64,000 nt of DNA from positions 1,178,001 to 1,242,000 of the forward strand of contig CBDCYP010000002.1 of the NCBI GenBank assembly GCA_965224235.1. Reading direction: 5' to 3'. Shown in pieces: positions 25,800-35,792 of the stretch (its first letter is position 1; every line of letters starts with the position of its first letter). The position numbers were made by a program, and so were the translations under genes. The stretch comes from G958295935 sp965224235. Lineage in GTDB: Bacteria; Chloroflexota; Dehalococcoidia; Lucifugimonadales; Lucifugimonadaceae. Under the pieces are notes generated by a model. That model was not told the DNA's origin and searched no databases. It saw nothing but the letters and a program-made list of their open reading frames with translations.

Positions 25800-26189
25800 T
25801 CATCCGCCCTCTGGGCGGTCCATGGTCAGTACGGCGGCCCTCACAACGTTCGTGATCTGTTGGGCCTGGTGCGCCTGTTCGATTAACTCGCGAATCGATG
25901 CCTCGACCTGCTCTTTGGCTTCGTCGTCCGACCTCTCTTGGCAGTCCGACAGGGCGTGCAGCACCAACACCTGATGGACCGACTCAAGAATTTCGGCCCA
26001 ATTGGTGAATAGTTCTTCGGGCACCTCCGCCCTGACGTGGTCGGGCGCGCGTTCGGTCAGCAGTCGTTTGGCGAATGCCAGGTCGGTCCGCGCCCATGTC
26101 AGGGCGGCGACGACGACGCCCACTTCCCTCGGATTGAGGAACACCCCAAGCCTGCCGGACTTGCGTGCTTCGTCTTCCCGTTGTCGCAT
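25800..26189 (-). CDS. Hypothetical helical protein
   Basis: A 129-residue, mostly helical, charged protein without membrane segments or a motif I recognise. It has FLNPREVGVVVAALTWARTD early and a glutamate-rich helix (EAKEQVEASIRELIEQAHQA) later. It converges on the reductase gene. Nothing in the context points to a role; it may be a real orphan gene. Confidence 0.45.
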   Translation of the reverse strand: MRQREDEARKSGRLGVFLNPREVGVVVAALTWARTDLAFAKRLLTERAPDHVRAEVPEELFTNWAEILESVHQVLVLHALSDCQERSDDEAKEQVEASIRELIEQAHQAQQITNVVRAAVLTMDRPEGG

Positions 26190-26364
26190 TGGAATTGCAC
26201 CCCTGTGTAGTGGCTGTTTGACGGATTCGGCCTGGTCATCCGGGTTGTACCGCTATTTTGCTGCCTGGCGCCGGATCGCATCGAGACCTGAGGTTGGCAG
26301 AATGCGGCCACACTCCTACCCGACCATCGCCCGACATGCAGGGCCCGATCGTCACCCGTTGATC

Positions 26365-26448
26365 GACCGGGCACGCGGGTGATAGTTAGACCGGGCACAT
26401 GGGTAACACTTCCACAGGGTCTTGTCGACACCTCTTGCGGCGTCATCG
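26365..26448. repeat. Left arm of an 84-bp imperfect inverted repeat
   Basis: This segment is the imperfect reverse complement of 28374-28458, sharing GACCGGGCAC, GGGTAACACTT, ACAGGG and TCTTGTCGAC blocks at roughly 80 percent. The two arms bracket about 2.1 kb containing the IS5-type element and IS1182 debris. The rest of 26190-26562 has no gene. Confidence 0.65.
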
Positions 26449-26562
26449 AGCCCGCCGATGAGAAACGTGCAGAACTGTGTGGACCATATTTACGCCCGGA
26501 AGCGGCCGACTGGTCGAGTTCGTACCCTGGCCACTGGATGTCGAATGGAGGCCGTGCTCTTA

Positions 26563-27443
26563 GAGGGTGTGTGAGAAAGGGTTAAATCGGCAAGATTCTT
26601 GCTGGGGAGTGGGTCGGGATTCCCGCTATCTTACGAGTATGACTAGAAAACCCTACCCCAGCGATTTGACCGACAGCCAATGGGCAGAGTTGGCTCCCTT
26701 GCTCCCGCCAAGCAAACCCAGGGGGCGTCCCCGAACAGTGGACCTGCGGGAAGTAATAAATGGCGTTCTATACGTGTTGCTCGGAGGCATACCTTGGCGC
26801 ATGGCGCCCCACGACCTGCCGCCTTGGGGGACAGTTTGGTGGTATTTTCGGAAGTGGCGAATAGATGGAACCTGGGAGGGCATTGACGAGGCATTGCGTC
26901 CCAGGGTCCGGGAGGCTGAGGGACGAGAGGCCACGCCCAGCGCCGCAATCATTGACAGCCAGTCGGTGAAGACCACGGAAAAAGGGGGCCCAGGGGCTAT
27001 GATGCTGGCAAAAAGGTCTCTGGCCGCAAGCGTCACATCGTAGTAGACACTATGGGGCTGCTCTTGGCCGTGGCGGTACATGCCGCCGACATTCAGGACA
27101 GGGATGGCGCCAAACTGGTGTTGACCAAACTGGTGGGCCGGCTTCCCGGGCTCCGGGTGATCTGGGCTGACGCTGCCTACGCCGGACGATTGGTGTCCTG
27201 GGCCCGGGTAAGCGGCGGTTGGCTGCTGAGAGTGGTACGGCGCAGTCCGGATACCCACACCTTTGAGGTGTTACCCCGCAGATGGGTAGTGGAGCGCACT
27301 TTGGCGTGGCTGAGCCGGCGCCGGCGCTTGAGCAAAGACTATGAAGCCCTGCCGGAATCCAGCGAGGCTTGGATTCACGTAGCCATGATCCATCTAATGC
27401 TAAAAAGACTCAGGCCGGCTTGATCCCTTTCTCACACACCCTC
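26563..27443 (+). mobile_element. IS5-type insertion sequence, 881 bp, apparently complete
   Basis: Perfect 19-bp terminal inverted repeats GAGGGTGTGTGAGAAAGGG (26563-26581, complement 27425-27443) are flanked by the direct 3-bp duplication TTA (26560-26562 and 27444-27446). Length, terminal sequence and target duplication fit the IS427-like group of the IS5 family. Both transposase frames inside are undamaged apart from a single frame change. Confidence 0.93.
26639..27423 (+). CDS. IS5-family transposase in two overlapping frames
   Basis: The first frame (26639-27043) encodes LTDSQWAELAPLLPPSKPRGR and SAAIIDSQSVKT, where DSQSVKT carries the first catalytic Asp. The second frame, one position back, encodes VSGRKRHIVVDTMGLLLAV (using bases before 27052), then VIWADAAYAG (second Asp) and VVERTLAWLSRRRRLSKDYE (catalytic Glu). 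The join would need a -1 shift; GCAAAAAGG near 27009-27017 is a plausible slippery site, as IS427-like elements are known to use frameshifting. Alternatively one base was lost after GGCCCA near 26992. Confidence 0.88.
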
Positions 27444-27446
27444 TTA

Positions 27447-27849
27447 GTGAACGCGGGCTTAGCACGTTCTCCGAGGGCGCCCTTATTGGATTTGGATAAT
27501 GAGGAGTGTGAGGGCCTCTGCAGTGTCTGAAGAAAGGGTCGAAAAGTTTCGTGGAAGAAGGATCATGTCACTTCTAATCCCCATTATCGCTGGATTGAAT
27601 GCCGTTGCGCTGGCGGCCTGCGCGACTCTCAAACATAGCCCCCGTTAGGAGTGAAGACCCCAATGCTCCGGGCACTGCCCTCGGTTGGTGGGCCTGAGTG
27701 GACGGTAGGCATTGCCGTCTTCGAGTTGTGCTGGGCCAGTCAGCCTCCCTATTCTCTGACGCTCCAAGAATCATGAAGGTTCGGTATGGGCGGATGCAAC
27801 CCGTTCAGCCTCTACTCTCTACGGATCGGCTGCGATACGACTTGAATAG
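27447..27849. other. Decayed non-coding DNA
   Basis: No gene is supported between the IS5 element and the next transposase fragment. The short open frames here lack homology signals and have no ribosome binding sites. Confidence 0.4.
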
Positions 27850-28128
27850 CATACGTCGTCTCCGCCTTCTCCAGCATCGGACCCGGTTGCGGCTGGTCGG
27901 CCGCCGTGATCAGCATGCCGGCCTCTTTCCCCTCAGCCGCTGCCGGCGAGACCGACGCCCGGGGTGATAGGCCGGCGCTCCCATAGGGTCCCCGCATGCA
28001 TCGACCCAAGCCCGGCCCAACCCTCCCGGTCCAAACCGTCCGGGTACGCGTCCGCGAACCTCGCCGGATGGTCGGCGGGGATCAGCTCATCAAGGGTGGA
28101 CGGCAACATCCATATCTTATCCCGCCCC
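27850..28128 (-). pseudogene. Degraded IS1182 transposase fragment with internal deletion
   Basis: Reading the minus strand gives DKIWMLPSTLDELIPADHPA and REGWAGLG, matching the N-terminus of the IS1182 protein at 24619. It then jumps, around SPRASVSPAAAEGKEAGMLI, to the region equivalent to ASVSLAAAKGKETGMLITAA and LEKAETT. Roughly the residues between these blocks are deleted. Several frameshifts are present. Confidence 0.8.
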
Positions 28129-28245
28129 AATCGGACGCAGTGGCGTCTGGCTCTCCTCGAATGATGGTGTGAAGTCCACAAAGTTTAACGGCCAGCCGAT
28201 TTCTGAGACTGGCTCCGGATGGCTCCCCTTGTATATTGGTGCGAT

Positions 28246-28393
28246 GAGCCGGATCTGGACGGCAACGGCTATACGGCACAAGACGCGGTTCCCACGCCCC
28301 ACCCCGCCCACGGGCGCCCGCGAGAGACGCTCTTACGCATGTTTGTCCAATGGGCCGGATCCGGACGGCAACGCCATTACGCCGCAAGACGCG
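28246..28393 (+). repeat. Two copies of a 42-bp repeat encoding a DxDGN-type motif
   Basis: Copies at 28246-28287 and 28352-28393 are similar (GGACGGCAACG core and a shared AAGACGCG end) and translate as DLDGNGYTAQDA and DPDGNAITPQDA, which look like Ca-binding dockerin-type loops. They are in different frames 106 bases apart, so this is a remnant of a decayed gene, not an active protein. Confidence 0.4.
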
Positions 28394-28458
28394 TCGACAA
28401 GACCCCTGTGAAAGTGTTACCTACGTGATCGGTTTAACCGTTACCCATGTGCCCGGTC
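28374..28458. repeat. Right arm of the 84-bp imperfect inverted repeat
   Basis: Imperfect reverse complement of 26365-26448. It contains GTCGACAAGACCCCTGTGAA and GTTACCCATGTGCCCGGTC. Such paired arms could be ends of an older element or two facing copies of one IS end. Confidence 0.65.
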
Positions 28459-28498
28459 GTTCACGGGTGGTGCACCGTACAAATCATTCAGGGTGGCG

Positions 28499-30544
<2,046 letters not shown>

Positions 30545-30860
30545 ATGAGTCTCCTTGAGTGCAGTCTGTCGAGAATATATGTACGCCCGCCGCCAGTGTT
30601 TTGGTACGACGTGGGTTGGCGATTATCGTGAGGAGATAGACCGGAGCGACAGGCGTTATCCGCCGTCAGCCCTCTCGCCCCCAATCCTAACCCGCGTCCC
30701 CCCGATAGAGGTCGGGGAAGAAGGGATGCGGGCGTACCGGGAAGACGGGGGCACGGGGATGACCGGGCGAACGCAAGATTAACGGCCGGTTCGTTTCGCC
30801 CGTAGGTCGGCTTGTAGGATAGGGTGACAGTTCGTTATCCCCTTCGCCCTGATTCCAACC
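30545..30860. other. Divergent promoter spacer
   Basis: The spacer between the divergent dehydratase and trehalose genes must hold both promoters. I cannot assign convincing -35/-10 pairs and see no gene or repeat. Confidence 0.35.
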
Positions 30861-33062
30861 ATGGGCAGAATAGTCCTCGTCTCCAATCGTCTTCCGGTTA
30901 CTGTCCGGAGGGGTAGACGCGGAATGCAGGAACTATCGGTCAGCGGCGGCGGACTTGTCGCCGGGCTAAATCCCCTGCACGAAAACCGGAACGGCATTTG
31001 GATCGGCCATCCCGGCGATGATCCGGACAGCCTGTCGTCGGATGCCCTGGCCGCCCGCCGGCTCGTGCCGGTATCGGCGCCTGCCTCCGACTACAGCCAC
31101 TACTACGAGGGATACGGCAATTCGGCTTTATGGCCGCTGTTCCATTACCTCCTCGAACGTTGCGAGTTCGATCCCGTCCACTTCGAAGCCTATCGGCGCG
31201 TCAACGAACTGTTCGCCGAGGTGGTGGCCGAAAACGTCCGGCCAGGCGACGCGGTGTGGATACACGACTATCAACTCATGCTTCTGCCGCAAATGGTGCG
31301 GGAGCGGGTACGAGACGTTCGCATCGGCTTCTTCCTTCACACGCCGTTCCCGTCGGCCGAGGTGTTCCGCGTTTTGCCGCAGCGGGAGCAGATACTTCGC
31401 GGGCTGATGGGCGCCGACCTGATCGGCCTTCACACGTACGAATACGCCGACCATCTCCGCCGGAGCCTGCGCAGAATGCTGGGGGTCGAGAGCAGAGAGG
31501 GCAGTGCGTGGTTCGACGGCCGCGAGGTTCGTATCGAGACCCACCCCCTCGGGATCGACGTAAAAACGTTGCGCGACCGCGCCTTCTCCGGTTCCGCCGA
31601 TCGCACGTTCGCGAATCACAAGAAGTCATTTGGAGACCGCCAGGTGATCCTTGGCGTGGAGCGGCTCGACTACACAAAGGGCGTTCCGCTAAAACTGGCG
31701 GCGTTCCGCCAGCTCCTTCAAACCGCGCCCGAGTGGCGTGAGAATGTTGTCTACCTGCAGGTCGCCGTCCCTTCGAGAGAGGCGATCGAGAGCTATCAGG
31801 AGCTGAAGCGCGAAGTCGAACGGCTGGTCGGAGAGATCAATGGACTATTTGGGGGACCAGCTCACATACCGATCCATTACCTCTACCGTTCGGTATCGCA
31901 AGAGGAGCTTGGCGCGCTGTACCGGCTGGCGGACGTGGCCTTTGTGGCCCCGGTGCGGGACGGGCTAAACCTCGTCGCCAAGGAGTACGTCGCCTGCCGT
32001 GACGACGGCGGAGGGGTGCTGGTACTGAGCGAGTTCGCTGGCGCGCTTTCGGAGATGGGAGAGGCGCTGAGGGTCAACCCGTGGGACGTTGAAGGCACTG
32101 CCAACACACTGCGGCGCGCCCTGGAAATGGAATTCGGAGAACGCAATGAACGCATGCTGCCGATGCATCGCCGAGTCGTGTCGAACGGGGTGCAACGATG
32201 GGTCGACCGGTTCATGGCATCCCTGCTGAACCCTCGCCACGGGCCCGCAGAGAGCCCGCCCCTGCTGGAGCCGGAAGTACTTGCCAACACCATGGCGCAC
32301 CACTTCGCCGACGCCGGGTCGGCCCTGCTCATGCTGGACTACGACGGATCGCTGAGGGAGTTCACCGATCACTACTACGACGCCATTCCCACGACGGAAA
32401 TCCTGAATCTGCTGACAGCGCTATCGAGGCTGCCGGGCGTGGACGTCTATATGAACAGCGGCCGGAGCCGCGAGATTTTGGACAACTGGTTCGGGGGCGT
32501 CGGAGTGTCGCTCATAGCCGAACACGGATCGTGGATCAAACAGAACGACGAACCGGGGTGGGAAAGGATGGGCGCGCCGCCGAACGCGGCGTGGAAAGAA
32601 GATGTGCGCCCCGTGCTGAACGAGTACGTGGAACGCACGCCGGGCGCACGCATAGAGGAGAAGTCGTCCGCCCTGGTCTGGCACTATCGCGAAGCAGATG
32701 AAGACCTCGGCCCATGGCAGGCGCTGGAACTTACAACGGTGCTCGAAACGCGGTTCGCGAATGAACCTGTACAGATCACCACCGGCGCACTTGTTATCGA
32801 GATACGACAGCAGGGGTTTGACAAGGGACGGGCATACGAGTTCGTGAAAGATCGACGCGGGCCGTTCGATTTCACACTCGTAACCGGCGACGACCGCACG
32901 GATGAGGATGTCTTTGAACGCCTTGATCCTGGCAACTATTCAGTGCGCGTCGGAGTCGGCGGCAGCGCGGCGCTCACCGCCGTGGCCTCGCCAGCCGCCA
33001 TGCGAAAACTCCTGCAGGCCCTCGCCGCGACACGCCGCACGGCGCGGGCAACCGGCGCATGA
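30861..33062 (+). CDS. Fused trehalose-6-phosphate synthase / trehalose-6-phosphate phosphatase
   Basis: Residues 1-460 form a GT20 synthase: VLVSNRLPVTVRR, SGGGLVAGLNPL, WIHDYQLMLLPQMVRERV, GVERLDYTKGVPLK and SEMGEALRVNPWDVEGTA. From about residue 485 a HAD-type phosphatase follows: LLMLDYDGSLREF (nucleophile Asp), MNSGRSREIL and LVTGDDRTDEDVF. The two halves correspond to OtsA and OtsB, making trehalose from UDP-glucose and glucose-6-phosphate via the phosphate ester. One chain carrying both is known in several bacteria and eukaryotes. It supports osmotic or stress protection. Confidence 0.94.
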   Translation: MGRIVLVSNRLPVTVRRGRRGMQELSVSGGGLVAGLNPLHENRNGIWIGHPGDDPDSLSSDALAARRLVPVSAPASDYSHYYEGYGNSALWPLFHYLLERCEFDPVHFEAYRRVNELFAEVVAENVRPGDAVWIHDYQLMLLPQMVRERVRDVRIGFFLHTPFPSAEVFRVLPQREQILRGLMGADLIGLHTYEYADHLRRSLRRMLGVESREGSAWFDGREVRIETHPLGIDVKTLRDRAFSGSADRTFANHKKSFGDRQVILGVERLDYTKGVPLKLAAFRQLLQTAPEWRENVVYLQVAVPSREAIESYQELKREVERLVGEINGLFGGPAHIPIHYLYRSVSQEELGALYRLADVAFVAPVRDGLNLVAKEYVACRDDGGGVLVLSEFAGALSEMGEALRVNPWDVEGTANTLRRALEMEFGERNERMLPMHRRVVSNGVQRWVDRFMASLLNPRHGPAESPPLLEPEVLANTMAHHFADAGSALLMLDYDGSLREFTDHYYDAIPTTEILNLLTALSRLPGVDVYMNSGRSREILDNWFGGVGVSLIAEHGSWIKQNDEPGWERMGAPPNAAWKEDVRPVLNEYVERTPGARIEEKSSALVWHYREADEDLGPWQALELTTVLETRFANEPVQITTGALVIEIRQQGFDKGRAYEFVKDRRGPFDFTLVTGDDRTDEDVFERLDPGNYSVRVGVGGSAALTAVASPAAMRKLLQALAATRRTARATGA

Positions 33063-33111
33063 TCCAGCGACGAATGATGAACAGCCCGCCGCCTGCGAAC
33101 GGGGTACCGAT

Positions 33112-33303
33112 ATGAAGATCACCGACGTCAAGTCATACGTTTACGCCCAGCTGCCAGCCAACCCGTGGTTCTTCATAGAGATTGAGTGCGACGAAGGGAT
33201 CACCGGGCTGGGGGAGACCTCCGACTATCGGGCCACGCAGATGCTCGCCAGCGGCATCGACGCCATTAAAACTATCTCAAAATCTGAACCACAAATGCAT
33301 TGA
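33112..33303 (+). pseudogene. Mandelate racemase/muconate lactonizing enzyme N-terminus, cut off by an IS
   Basis: MKITDVKSYVYAQLPANPWF and IECDEGITGLGE are the N-terminal capping domain of an enolase-superfamily enzyme. After about 53 residues (ASGIDAIK) the sequence enters the inverted repeat of the IS at 33270 and stops at 33303. Nothing resembling the barrel domain appears after the IS, so the rest was lost. Such enzymes are often aldonate dehydratases, fitting the YjhG gene upstream. Confidence 0.85.
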
Positions 33304-33793
33304 CCGGTTTCCGGGACGATTTGTATGGTCTCTCCAAAAGCTTCGGGAGGGAGCGCATGGGGAAACAGGAGACCCTGGAGACCATCTGGGAAGTGCCGGA
33401 CGAGCTTTGGGAACGCGTCGAACCTATCATCCTGGAGGAAGACCCGCCCAAGGTCAGGGGCCGCAAGCGCGCTGACCCGCGACAGATGCTCACCGGCATA
33501 ATCTTCCGGCTGCGCAGGGGTATGATAATCCTTCGGGCCGTGGAGCTGCCGCCCGACACGGCTATCAACCGCACATCCGACGCATCGGTGAGGAAAAGCC
33601 GGACGCCTCTGGCGACAAGCGGTATCCGGCGCGCCGGTGGGTTGTGGAACGGACGCTGGCATGGCTCTCCAAGTACCGTGCGATTCTGGTCCGATACGAC
33701 AAGAAGGCGGCCAATTACCTCGGAGTGTTACAGCTCGCATGTGCGCTCTTGTGGTTCCGGCGACAATGGCGTCTGGCCATTTTGAGATAGTTA
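33270..33793 (+). mobile_element. Truncated IS5-like element, 524 bp
   Basis: Terminal inverted repeats AACTATCTCAAAA (33270-33282) and TTTTGAGATAGTT (33781-33793) are perfect over 13 bases. No clear target duplication is seen. The interior carries only the two ends of a transposase, so the element is non-autonomous. The outer nine bases also bound the 95-bp segment at 3354-3448. Confidence 0.85.
33357..33791 (+). pseudogene. IS5-like transposase with internal deletion
   Basis: The N-terminal DUF4096-type region reads LWERVEPIILEEDPPKVRGR and MLTGIIFRLR. The central catalytic part is missing; after about 33560 a different frame encodes RWVVERTLAWLSKYRAILVR and LQLACALLWFRRQW, the C-terminal end ending in the right inverted repeat. 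The catalytic Asp residues are gone. Confidence 0.88.
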
Positions 33794-33873
33794 CTTAGTA
33801 ACCAAAAGATTACGGGTTACCCAAAACTTCCCTGGTTCGAAACACTTCGGGGCAGCCGTTCCTGCTACGGACG

Positions 33874-34758
33874 TCAGATCTGTTGGCGGAGACGGGGATC
33901 GAACCGATCACGCATCCAGTCGCCGAGAAAGTTGAACGCAAGAACGGTAAACAGTATCGCCAGACCCGGGAAGAACGATATCCACCACGCCGTGTTCAGG
34001 TAGTCGCGTCCTTCTGCCACCATCAGGCCCCAGGCCGGAGTCGGTGGGGGGATGCCCACACCCAGGTAGCTGAGAATCGACTCGGTAATGATCAGGTTGC
34101 CCACGCGAAGGGACATGATGACCAACACGGTGTTGAACACGCCAGGCAGCAGATGCTTGTACAGGATGCGGTAGGTCGACGCGCCAGAAATCTGGGCAGC
34201 TGCGATGTAGTCGCGAGTTTTGAGTTGAAGGGTTTCACCGCGAATCTGCCTGCCGAAGCTGTCCCAACTGAACAAAATGAGGAGCGTGATGATCAGTTCG
34301 ACGCTGGGCCCGAACACGATCACCAGAACCAGGGCAACAAGGATGAACGGTGTGGCCATCATGAAGTCCACCACTCGCATGAGGATTTCATCAATCTGAC
34401 CCCCGGCCCATCCGGAAATCAGACCGATCGCAGTGCCTCCCACCGCGCCTCCCACCAGAACTATGCCCGCAACGGCGAGCGAAACACGGGTCCCGTACGT
34501 GATCCTGCTGAATACATCGCGGCCGAGCGTGTCGGATCCGAGCAAGAACCTTGTCGACCCTCCTTCCAGCCAGGCCGGGGGATTCGCCCGTTCATTCAAT
34601 TTGCCGAGGGTGGGATCATGCGGCGACAAAAAAGGCGCGAAAATTGCAAACACGGCGAAGATTACGAGGATGCTGACAGGTACCACCGGCCACTCCCGCA
34701 CGAACCTGACAGCGCCCCAATTCATGATGCCGCGCCGCTGTGCCTGATCAAGCGCCAT
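33874..34758 (-). CDS. Oligopeptide-type ABC transporter permease (DppC family), cluster 1
   Basis: A 294-residue inner-membrane permease with the DppC start (FAPFLSPHDPTLGKLNERANP) and GSDTLGRDVFSRITYGTRVS. The EAA-like coupling loop that contacts the ATPase is QISGASTYRILYKHLLPGVF. About six membrane segments are visible. It pairs with the DppB gene three bases upstream and the lipoprotein gene before it. No ATPase gene is adjacent. Confidence 0.94.
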   Translation of the reverse strand: MALDQAQRRGIMNWGAVRFVREWPVVPVSILVIFAVFAIFAPFLSPHDPTLGKLNERANPPAWLEGGSTRFLLGSDTLGRDVFSRITYGTRVSLAVAGIVLVGGAVGGTAIGLISGWAGGQIDEILMRVVDFMMATPFILVALVLVIVFGPSVELIITLLILFSWDSFGRQIRGETLQLKTRDYIAAAQISGASTYRILYKHLLPGVFNTVLVIMSLRVGNLIITESILSYLGVGIPPPTPAWGLMVAEGRDYLNTAWWISFFPGLAILFTVLAFNFLGDWMRDRFDPRLRQQI

Positions 34759-34761
34759 TTA

Positions 34762-35685
34762 TCACTCGTATCGAATGCGCGGATCCACGTACGCGTACAG
34801 CAGATCAACTACCAGAGACGTGGCAACGTAGATGGTGGTGAACAGAAGCATGGTGGCCGCCATGACCGGGAAGTCGTTGTCGAGGACCGCCGTTACGGCG
34901 AGTCTGCCGATCCCGGGCCACGCGAATACCCGCTCGGCGATGACGGTTCCTGTCAGGAACGAACCAAGGAGCAGCCCGGCATAGGTCAGGGGAGGGATCA
35001 ACGCGTTTCTGAACGCGTGCTTCCATACGAGCATTCGACCGGCCACGCCCTTCGCCCGGGAGTAAGTCATGAACTCCGAGTCAAGGACCTCGAGCATGGC
35101 GGACCGCATAAGCCGCAACAACCCGGCTGCCGTGAACCAACCGACCGTGATCGAAGGCAGTATGTAGTGCTCAAGTCCGCCGCGGCGTCCCGTCGGCAGC
35201 CAGCCAAACTGGACGCTGAAGATGATGATCAGCATGATCCCCAGCCAGAAAGCCGGCATTGACTGGCCCAAGAGGGCAAAACCTCTGCCTGCGTAGTCCC
35301 ATAGCGAACCGCGTTTCACCGCCGAGAGTACTCCCAGCGGAACTCCTAGCAAGAGGGTGAATATCAGGGAGCCTGCCGCCAGTTGCAACGTCGCAGGAAG
35401 ACGTTCGCGGACCAGGTCCATGGCATCGCGCTGCTCTCTGACCGAGGTGCCGAAGTCACCGCGAAAGATCCCTCCCATCCATATGCCGTACTGCACGGCC
35501 AGTGGCCGGTCCAGGCCCATCTCTCTGCCCAGGGCTTCCCACGCTTCACGGCCGGCGATGTTCTCGCTCATGTACATCGCACGGGGGTCTCGGCCGCCAG
35601 CCCGCGACAGCACGAAGATGAACACCGTGGACGCAAATAACAGGACGACTCCGTATAGGAGGCGTCTTATCAAGAAATTTCGCAA
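34762..35685 (-). CDS. Oligopeptide-type ABC transporter permease (DppB family), cluster 1
   Basis: The N-terminus MRNFLIRRLLYGVVLLFAST and the segment DRPLAVQYGIWMGGIFRGDF are characteristic of DppB permeases. The coupling loop is AKGVAGRMLVWKHAFRNAL, followed by PGIGRLAVTAVLDNDFPV. It forms the membrane channel with DppC. It is nearly identical in layout to the second cluster's DppB at 40819. Confidence 0.94.
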   Translation of the reverse strand: MRNFLIRRLLYGVVLLFASTVFIFVLSRAGGRDPRAMYMSENIAGREAWEALGREMGLDRPLAVQYGIWMGGIFRGDFGTSVREQRDAMDLVRERLPATLQLAAGSLIFTLLLGVPLGVLSAVKRGSLWDYAGRGFALLGQSMPAFWLGIMLIIIFSVQFGWLPTGRRGGLEHYILPSITVGWFTAAGLLRLMRSAMLEVLDSEFMTYSRAKGVAGRMLVWKHAFRNALIPPLTYAGLLLGSFLTGTVIAERVFAWPGIGRLAVTAVLDNDFPVMAATMLLFTTIYVATSLVVDLLYAYVDPRIRYE

Positions 35686-35792
35686 GACTGGCCCCTGAAC
35701 TCAGGGTATTTCAGGGCCGCCCGGAATGGCAGCGGGGACCAGCGCATCCGGCTGGCCCCCCGCCTTCCATCACCTCGTCACGGAACCCCGTT

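Noticed and set aside
33837..33860. GGTTCGAAACAC as a tRNA 3' end
   Set aside because: No compatible cloverleaf pairing is found upstream; it is plain spacer after the truncated IS.
33883..35262. Plus-strand 459-codon open frame
   Set aside because: It lies opposite two well-supported permease genes and has the composition of an antisense shadow.
35733..35765. Imperfect hairpin after the cluster 1 lipoprotein gene as a terminator
   Set aside because: The stem is interrupted and no T-tract follows on the minus strand, unlike the clear hairpin in cluster 2.
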